Origin: Paracoccaceae bacterium
GTDB taxonomy: Bacteria; Pseudomonadota; Alphaproteobacteria; Rhodobacterales; Rhodobacteraceae
Direction of reading: 5' to 3'
DNA: 64,000 nt
Assembly: GCA_019454225.1 (NCBI GenBank)
Contig: CP075370.1
Coordinates: 1,912,001 to 1,976,000 of the forward strand
A program made the position numbers and the translations under genes. The notes beneath the pieces are model-generated. The model had not been told where the DNA came from and did not search any database. It saw nothing but the letters and a program-made list of their open reading frames with translations. Shown piece by piece: positions 58,504-64,000 of this stretch; positions within the stretch are counted from its first letter, which is position 1, and the number at the start of each line of letters is the position of its first letter.

Positions 58504-59067
58504 ATGCGCAAGGTGGCGGTTCTGGCGATGATGCTTGCGGCGGGGCCGGCGGTGGCCGAACCGCTGGGCGGCGATGCGGCGCGCAAGGCGCTGATCCCGG
58601 ACAAGGGCGTCTCGGTCGAGATCATCCGCCACAAGGCGCTGCCTGATGCGCAGGCGCAGGTTCTGGCGACGGTTGCCAAGGGGCAGGCGCATTACGGTGC
58701 CGTGGCCTTTTCGCCGGACGACGGGCTGATGTCGGAGGCGACGGTGGCGGCGGTGGACTATCACAGCACCGAGGCGGCCGCTGCGGCGGCGGCGGCCGAT
58801 TGCGACGCGCGCCGGAAGGGGCGGGCGAAATGCGTGATCGTCGCGCTGATCCGTCCCGCGGCGTGGGAACCGCGCCCGGTGCAGATGTCGGCGGCGGCGG
58901 CGGCGGCGTTCCGCAAGGACTATGGCCGCAGCGGGCCGCGCGCGCTGGCGCTGTCGGCGGCGACGGGGCAGTTCGCGCTGGCACAGGGCGCCGAGGCGCA
59001 GGCCCGCGCGCTGGCCGAATGCAACGTGAAGGGCAAGGGCGATTGCAGCGTGGTGGTGGCCGACTGA
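58504..59067 (+). CDS. Secreted protein of unknown function upstream of hemA
   Basis: A 187-aa protein with a signal peptide (MRKVAVLAMMLAAGPAVAEP, cleavage after AVA) and an alanine-rich mature domain. Paired Cys (ADCDARRKGRAKC and ECNVKGKGDC) suggest two disulfides. It resembles DUF4189-like repeats only loosely. GAGGAGG precedes the ATG. It ends 148 bp before hemA and is not obviously co-transcribed, because the FnrL site lies in that gap. Confidence 0.6.
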   Translation: MRKVAVLAMMLAAGPAVAEPLGGDAARKALIPDKGVSVEIIRHKALPDAQAQVLATVAKGQAHYGAVAFSPDDGLMSEATVAAVDYHSTEAAAAAAAADCDARRKGRAKCVIVALIRPAAWEPRPVQMSAAAAAAFRKDYGRSGPRALALSAATGQFALAQGAEAQARALAECNVKGKGDCSVVVAD

Positions 59068-59116
59068 CGGGGATCGCCTGCGGGTGTGTCAGATTGACCT
59101 GTCGCCAGACCGGCAA

Positions 59117-59130
59117 TTGATCAATATCAA
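59117..59130 (+). promoter_or_regulatory. Perfect FNR/FnrL box upstream of hemA
   Basis: TTGAT-CAAT-ATCAA is an exact match to the FNR-type consensus TTGAT-N4-ATCAA, centred about 92 bp before the hemA ATG. In Rhodobacter sphaeroides FnrL raises hemA transcription as oxygen falls, so the same control is expected here. Confidence 0.85.
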
Positions 59131-59215
59131 AGCTTGAATATGCGCCGCCGATACATGCTGCGGCAGTAAGCGAACTCCGGGCCTGCCGGGGTTCCGCCAG
59201 CGACCGGAGACAAGC

Positions 59216-60439
59216 ATGAACCCCGAAGCCGCCCTCGATGCCGCGCTGAAGCGTCTGCATGACGAGGGGCGCTATCGCACCTTCATCGACATCGAGCGGC
59301 GGCAGGGCGATTTTCCGCGCGCGGTCTGGCGCCGTCCCGACGGCACGACACGCGACATCACGGTATGGTGCGGCAACGACTATCTGGGCATGGGCCAGCA
59401 TCCCGAGGTTCTGGCCGCGATGCATGGCGCGCTGGACCGGTCGGGCGCGGGGTCGGGCGGCACGCGCAACATCTCGGGCACCACGGTGTTCCACAAGGCG
59501 CTGGAGGCCGAGCTTGCCGACCTGCACGGCAAGGAGGCGGCGCTGGTGTTCAGCTCGGCCTATGTCGCCAACGATGCCACGCTGTCGACGCTGCCCCGGC
59601 TGTTTCCGGGGCTGATCATCTATTCCGACGCGCTGAACCATGCCTCGATGATCGAGGGGATCCGGCGGAACGGCGGGGCGCGGCGGGTGTTCCGGCACAA
59701 CGACGCGGCGCATCTGCGGGAGCTGATGGCGGCGGACGACCCTGCGGCGCCCAAGCTGGTGGCCTTCGAGAGCATCTATTCGATGGACGGCGATTTCGGG
59801 CCGATCGCGGCGATCTGCGACGCGGCGGACGCCTTCGGCGCGCTGACCTACATCGACGAGGTGCATGCGGTGGGCATGTACGGCCCGCGCGGCGGCGGGG
59901 TGACCGAGCGCGACGGGCTGGCGCACCGGATCGACATCGTGAACGGCACGCTGGCCAAGGCCTATGGCGTGTTCGGCGGGTACATTGCTGCAAGTGCGAA
60001 GATGGTCGACGCGATCCGCAGCTATGCCCCCGGGTTCATCTTCACCACCTCGCTGCCGCCGGTCGTGGCGGCGGGTGCGGCGACCTCGGTGCGGGTGCTG
60101 AAGGGGGCGCAGGCGCTGCGCGACCGTCACCAGGCGCAGGCCCGCGCGCTGAAGCTGCGGCTGCGGGGGCTGGGCCTGCCGATCATCGACAACGGGTCGC
60201 ATATTGTGCCGGTGCATGTGGGCGACCCCATCCATTGCAAGATGCTGAGCGACATGCTGCTGGAGAACCACGGCATCTATGTGCAGCCGATCAACTATCC
60301 GACGGTGCCGCGCGGCACCGAGCGGCTGCGGTTCACGCCCTCGCCGCTGCATGACGCGGGCATGATCGACGATCTGGTGCGCGCCATGGACGGGCTGTGG
60401 CGGCATTGTGCGCTGAATCGTGCCGAACTGGCGGGGTGA
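59216..60439 (+). CDS. hemA: 5-aminolevulinate synthase
   Basis: A 407-aa PLP enzyme that condenses glycine and succinyl-CoA to 5-aminolevulinate, the start of haem, bacteriochlorophyll and cobalamin synthesis by the C4 (Shemin) route. PLP lysine K248 lies in [14 protein letters not shown]; cofactor-site D214 is in YIDEVHAVG, and substrate-site residues are in [11 protein letters not shown]. Length and K248 match the R. capsulatus enzyme. It is preceded by an FnrL box. Confidence 0.97.
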   Translation: MNPEAALDAALKRLHDEGRYRTFIDIERRQGDFPRAVWRRPDGTTRDITVWCGNDYLGMGQHPEVLAAMHGALDRSGAGSGGTRNISGTTVFHKALEAELADLHGKEAALVFSSAYVANDATLSTLPRLFPGLIIYSDALNHASMIEGIRRNGGARRVFRHNDAAHLRELMAADDPAAPKLVAFESIYSMDGDFGPIAAICDAADAFGALTYIDEVHAVGMYGPRGGGVTERDGLAHRIDIVNGTLAKAYGVFGGYIAASAKMVDAIRSYAPGFIFTTSLPPVVAAGAATSVRVLKGAQALRDRHQAQARALKLRLRGLGLPIIDNGSHIVPVHVGDPIHCKMLSDMLLENHGIYVQPINYPTVPRGTERLRFTPSPLHDAGMIDDLVRAMDGLWRHCALNRAELAG

Positions 60440-60571
60440 TCCGGCTTTCTGCGTGTGCATACGCCCTTGTGATGTGTTAGCGTTTCGTCAATAGAGCGGA
60501 ATCGCGACAGACTGCCGGGGGCGACTCGGGCAGATACAACGACCAAGACGGGGCGGGACGGGGCAGCTTGG

Positions 60572-61786
60572 ATGATCGGGCGAAGGACCACACCTTCGAC
60601 GCCAGCAGAGGCCAAACCCAAGGGGTTTGACGACTTTGAACTGCGCCTGGGCGACCTGATGCGCGGCGAGCGCGCGACCATGGGTAAATCCCTGCTGGAC
60701 GTTCAGCGCGACCTGAAGATCAAGGCCACCTACATCGCCGCGATCGAGAATGCCGATGTGTCGGCCTTCGAGACGCCGGGCTTCATCGCCGGCTATGTGC
60801 GCTCCTACGCGCGCTATCTGGGCATGGACCCCGACGAGTCCTTCGCCCGGTTCTGCGCCGAGGCGAATTTCACCCTGGCGCACGGGATGTCGGCGGCCGC
60901 GTCCTCGCCCGCCAGCGCGCTGGCGCGCGAACGCCGCGCCTCGCCCGGGCGCGATCCCTTCGCCGATCCGGCGACCGCCTTCGTGCCGCGCCGCGAGAGC
61001 GTGCTGGCGCGGGTCGAGCCGGGCGCCATCGGATCGGTGGCGGTTCTGGTCGCGCTGATCTCGGCGCTTGGCTATGGCGGCTGGTCGGTTCTTCAGGAAG
61101 TGCAGCGCGTGCAGCTTGCCCCGGTCGATCAGGCGCCGCAGGTGGTGGCCGATATCGACCCGCTGGGCAATGTTCCCGGCGCCCCCCCGCTGGTCCGGTC
61201 TGCGCCCGAGGGGGGCGCGGATGCGGTTGTCGGCGCGACACCCGCCGGTCTGGCGCAGGGCGCCAGCCCCAGCGGCATCGACCGGCTGTATCGCCCCGAA
61301 GCGCTGGATCTGCCCGTGATGGTGTCGCGCGACGGCCCCATCGCCGCGATCGACCCGCGCCGGGAGGTCGACGCCATCGCCGCTGCCGTGGACGAGGCGC
61401 TGACCGCCGAGGATACGGCGCAGGCGCCGGTGCAGGTGCTGGCCGCCGCCGCGCCGGGGGTCGAGCTGCTGGCCGTCCGTCCGTCATGGGTGCGGGTGCA
61501 ATCGGCCGACGGAACGGTACTGTTCGAGAAAATCCTCGATGCGGGCGAGCGTTACGCCGTGCCGGTGATGGAACAGCCGCCGCTCTTGCGTGCCGGCAAT
61601 TCCGGTTCGCTGTATTTCTCGGTCAACGGGCAGGCCTATGGACCGGCGGCGCCCGGGGCGCAGGTGGTGCGCAACGTGGTGCTGTCGCCGGAGGCGCTGA
61701 CCGAGGCCTATGCGCTGGCCGACCTGTCGCGCGATGCCGACCTGTCGCGCTATGTCACGACGGTTGCCGAGGCAGCCGCCGACTGA
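60572..61786 (+). CDS. RodZ-like helix-turn-helix membrane protein
   Basis: A 404-aa protein: an N-terminal HTH_25 domain (LGDLMRGERATMGKSLLDVQRDLKIKATYIAAIE, seen as KSLLDVQRDLKIKATY and VRSYARYLGMDP), one membrane helix near residues 150-170, a long linker, and a C-terminal DUF4115 domain (VRVQSADGTVLFEKILDAGE). This layout is that of RodZ, which links MreB to the membrane in cell-shape control. ispG follows 94 bp downstream, a common pairing. Confidence 0.82.
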   Translation: MIGRRTTPSTPAEAKPKGFDDFELRLGDLMRGERATMGKSLLDVQRDLKIKATYIAAIENADVSAFETPGFIAGYVRSYARYLGMDPDESFARFCAEANFTLAHGMSAAASSPASALARERRASPGRDPFADPATAFVPRRESVLARVEPGAIGSVAVLVALISALGYGGWSVLQEVQRVQLAPVDQAPQVVADIDPLGNVPGAPPLVRSAPEGGADAVVGATPAGLAQGASPSGIDRLYRPEALDLPVMVSRDGPIAAIDPRREVDAIAAAVDEALTAEDTAQAPVQVLAAAAPGVELLAVRPSWVRVQSADGTVLFEKILDAGERYAVPVMEQPPLLRAGNSGSLYFSVNGQAYGPAAPGAQVVRNVVLSPEALTEAYALADLSRDADLSRYVTTVAEAAAD

Positions 61787-61880
61787 CGGCCGCACTGTCA
61801 ATCCGGATTGACACAGTTGCCCGGACGCCGTGGCGGGGTTATCTGTGAGCCACGCGATCCCGAACCCGGCAGGCCCAGAC

Positions 61881-63005
61881 ATGACGCACAATCCGATACG
61901 CCCCTGGCGGAACATCGACCGGCGTCCGTCGCGCCAGATCCGCGTCGGCAAGGTGCTGGTGGGCGGCGGCGCGCCGATCAGCGTGCAGACCATGACGAAC
62001 ACGCTGACCACCGATGTCGCCGCGACCATCGAGCAGGTGCAGCGCTGCGCGGTCGCGGGCGCCGACATCGTGCGCATCTCGACCCCCGATCAGGACAGCA
62101 CCCGCGCCCTGCGCGAGATCGTGGCGGAAAGCCCGGTGCCGATCGTGGCCGACATCCATTTCCACTACAAGCGCGCGATCGAGGCCGCCGAGGCGGGTGC
62201 GGCCTGCCTGCGCATCAACCCGGGCAACATCGGCGATGCCGCCCGGGTGCGCGAGGTGGTGAAGGCCGCGAAGGACCACGGCTGCAGCATCCGCATCGGG
62301 GTGAACGCCGGAAGCCTGGAACGGCACCTGCTGGAGAAATACGGCGAACCCTGCCCCGATGCGATGGTCGAAAGCGGCCTGGATCACATCAGGCTGTTGC
62401 AGGACAACGATTTCCACGAATTCAAGATCAGCGTGAAGGCGTCGGACGTGTTCCTGGCCGCCGCCGCCTACCAGCAGCTTGCCGATGCGACCGATGCGCC
62501 GATCCACCTGGGGATCACCGAGGCGGGCGGGCTGGTCAGCGGCACCGTCAAATCGGCCATCGGCCTTGGCAACCTGCTGTGGATGGGGATCGGCGACACC
62601 ATACGGGTCAGCCTGTCGGCCGATCCCGTGGAAGAGGTGAAGGTCGGCTTCGAGATCCTGAAGTCGCTGGGCCTGCGGCACCGGGGGGTGACGATCATCT
62701 CCTGCCCGTCCTGCGCGCGGCAGGGATTCGACGTGATCAAGACGGTTTCGGCGCTGGAGGAACGTCTGGCGCATGTGACGACCAGCCTGAGCCTGTCGAT
62801 CATCGGGTGCGTGGTGAACGGCCCGGGCGAGGCGCTGATGACCGACATCGGGTTTACCGGTGGCGGCGCGGGGAAGGGCATGGTCTATCTGGCGGGCCGG
62901 CAGGCGCATACGCTGGGCAACGACCGGATGATCGACCACATCGTCGAACTGGTCGAGCGCAAGGCGGCCGAGATCGAGGCGGCCGCCGCGCAGGCGGCGG
63001 AATAG
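61881..63005 (+). CDS. ispG: 4-hydroxy-3-methylbut-2-enyl diphosphate synthase
   Basis: A 374-aa [4Fe-4S] enzyme of the MEP isoprenoid pathway. The cluster ligands are C275 and C278 (SCPSCARQG), C310 ([11 protein letters not shown]) and E317. The N-terminal TIM barrel opens [20 protein letters not shown] (seen as [19 protein letters not shown]). ATG 61881 is used; the in-frame GTG at 61830 adds 17 residues. It ends 3 bp before the stop of the convergent LysR gene. Confidence 0.96.
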   Translation: MTHNPIRPWRNIDRRPSRQIRVGKVLVGGGAPISVQTMTNTLTTDVAATIEQVQRCAVAGADIVRISTPDQDSTRALREIVAESPVPIVADIHFHYKRAIEAAEAGAACLRINPGNIGDAARVREVVKAAKDHGCSIRIGVNAGSLERHLLEKYGEPCPDAMVESGLDHIRLLQDNDFHEFKISVKASDVFLAAAAYQQLADATDAPIHLGITEAGGLVSGTVKSAIGLGNLLWMGIGDTIRVSLSADPVEEVKVGFEILKSLGLRHRGVTIISCPSCARQGFDVIKTVSALEERLAHVTTSLSLSIIGCVVNGPGEALMTDIGFTGGGAGKGMVYLAGRQAHTLGNDRMIDHIVELVERKAAEIEAAAAQAAE

Positions 63006-63008
63006 CGA

Positions 63009-63902
63009 TCAGTCGTCATCCTTCAGGCGGGGCACCAGAAAGTCGATGAAGGCGCGCAGCCGCGCGGTGACCGACTGGGCCGAGGGATAGACGAAATAGA
63101 TGCCCTTGCGCGGGGTCGTCCAGCCAGGCAGCACCTGCACCAGGCGGCCCGCCGCGATCTCGGGGCGCGCGATGATGCGGGGCAGGGCGGCGATGCCGCC
63201 ACCGGCCAGCACCGCGTCGCGGATCGCCAGGTGCGAGCCGAGGCGCAGCGCGGGCCGGGCGGGAACCTCGATCATCTCGTCGCCCCGCACCAGGGGCCAG
63301 CCGCCGGGCCAGGGCGCCGCCAGCCCGATCAGGGGATGGTCGGTCAGATCCCCGGGGTGGCGGATGGCGGACAGGCCGGGCAGGTCGGGATGCGCGGCCA
63401 GCACCGCCTGGCCGTGCAGCATCAGCCGCGCCACCTGCGCGCTGTCCTCCATCGGGCCGAGCCGCAGGCAGCCGTCGAACCCTTCCTCGAGCAGGTCGGG
63501 CGCACGGTCGAGGAAGTGGATTTCCAGCGTCACCTCGGGATGGGCGCGGCGGAACTCGGCAGCGATCCGGCCCATCAGCAGGTTGCCCACCACCGGCGGC
63601 ATGGCCAGCCGCAGGTGGCCGCGCGGCTGGCCGCTGGCCTCGCCCAGGGCGCGGCGGATGTCGTCGGCCTCGCCCAGCAGGCGGTCGGCGCGGGCGGCAA
63701 GAACCTCGCCCTCCTGCGTCACGCGCAGGTGCCGGGTCGTGCGTTCGATCAGCCGCACGCCCAGATGCGTTTCGAGATCGGCCACACGTTTGGACAGGGT
63801 CGATTTCGGCACCCGCAGCGACAGGGCGGCGCCGGAAAAGCTGCCCTCGCGCAGCACGGCACGAAAGGCGCGAAGGGCGGCGAGATCAAGATCACTATCC
63901 AT
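63009..63902 (-). CDS. LysR-family regulator at the right edge
   Basis: A 297-aa regulator with the winged helix DLAALRAFRAVLREGSFSGAA and KSTLSKRVADLETHLGVRL, of the AaeR/CrgA-like group that often controls an adjacent divergent gene. ATG 63902 (MDSDLDL) is preferred to a GTG at 63914. The divergent start at 63994 is its likely target. The effector is unknown. Confidence 0.88.
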   Translation of the reverse strand: MDSDLDLAALRAFRAVLREGSFSGAALSLRVPKSTLSKRVADLETHLGVRLIERTTRHLRVTQEGEVLAARADRLLGEADDIRRALGEASGQPRGHLRLAMPPVVGNLLMGRIAAEFRRAHPEVTLEIHFLDRAPDLLEEGFDGCLRLGPMEDSAQVARLMLHGQAVLAAHPDLPGLSAIRHPGDLTDHPLIGLAAPWPGGWPLVRGDEMIEVPARPALRLGSHLAIRDAVLAGGGIAALPRIIARPEIAAGRLVQVLPGWTTPRKGIYFVYPSAQSVTARLRAFIDFLVPRLKDDD

Positions 63903-63993
63903 GATTCTGAACACTCATTCCATTGATTGCGATATTGTCCATATGTCGGGATTTCTGCAAGGTCCAGCCTGACGACAGATGCAGGAGACGGAC

Positions 63994-64000
63994 ATGCAGG
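63994..64000 (+). CDS. Start of a gene divergent from LysR
   Basis: An ATG at 63994, 9 bp after an AGGAG, opens a frame (MQ...) that leaves the window after two codons. It is the probable first target of the LysR gene. Nothing can be said about the product. Confidence 0.4.

Overview
The window is about 64 kb of gene-dense DNA that looks well above 60% G+C. It comes from an alphaproteobacterium, most likely family Rhodobacteraceae; the genus cannot be fixed from sequence alone. Supporting markers are an ihfA of Rhodobacter type, a hemA with the PLP lysine at position 248 and an upstream TTGAT-N4-ATCAA (FnrL) site, the xdhABC order, OlsB, an AdoCbl-dependent NrdJ, the argS/SPOR/nagZ/scpAB string, and the yceD-rpmF-plsX-fabH-ihfA-merR string.

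Layout, left to right. (1) 1-8403, minus: xanthine dehydrogenase genes xdhA, xdhB and xdhC, followed by a BMP/nucleoside-type ABC transporter (ATPase, two permeases, and the start of the binding protein leaving the window). This looks like a purine uptake and oxidation operon. (2) 8715-15608: a small membrane protein, dnaE (plus) convergent with nrdJ (minus, with a perfect DnaA box upstream), and a DUF1489 gene. (3) 15738-22361, minus: a TAXI-type TRAP transporter (binding protein, fused permease, DUF1850 protein) in line with a DctB/DctD-like two-component pair. (4) 22568-29113, plus: a LysR regulator, a polyamine-type ABC transporter (YdcSTUV-like) and a gamma-aminobutyraldehyde dehydrogenase-like enzyme. 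(5) 29147-33888: ugd, then oxyR divergent from katG. (6) 34148-38422: a three-gene AfuABC/FbpABC-like ABC transporter preceded by a possible Pho box. (7) 38707-39063: a frameshifted, truncated tyrosine integrase directly upstream of dusA, read here as the relic of an element integrated at dusA. (8) 39064-43799: dusA, a TauE/SafE permease, a lipoprotein endonuclease/phosphatase, aqpZ and lipA. (9) 43873-49328: argS, SPOR protein, nagZ, scpA, scpB and a 70-aa basic protein. (10) 49353-55563: a dCTP deaminase-like gene, tRNA-Pro(GGG), the merR-ihfA-fabH-plsX-rpmF-yceD operon, and divergent bamE. (11) 55585-63902: msrB, olsB, an M20 dipeptidase, a small secreted protein, hemA with its FnrL site, a RodZ-like protein, ispG, and a LysR gene divergent from a gene that begins at the right edge.

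Most of the window is conserved chromosomal backbone with transport cassettes inserted. There is no CRISPR array, intact insertion sequence or prophage. The clearest mobile-DNA trace is the integrase relic beside dusA. The most interesting regulatory readings are the Pho-box-like repeat before the AfuABC-like cluster, the LysR gene flanked on both sides by dyads and transport operons, the DctD-like protein with GAFPGA in place of GAFTGA, and the DnaA box in front of nrdJ. Functions rest on motif recognition by eye; no database search was run.
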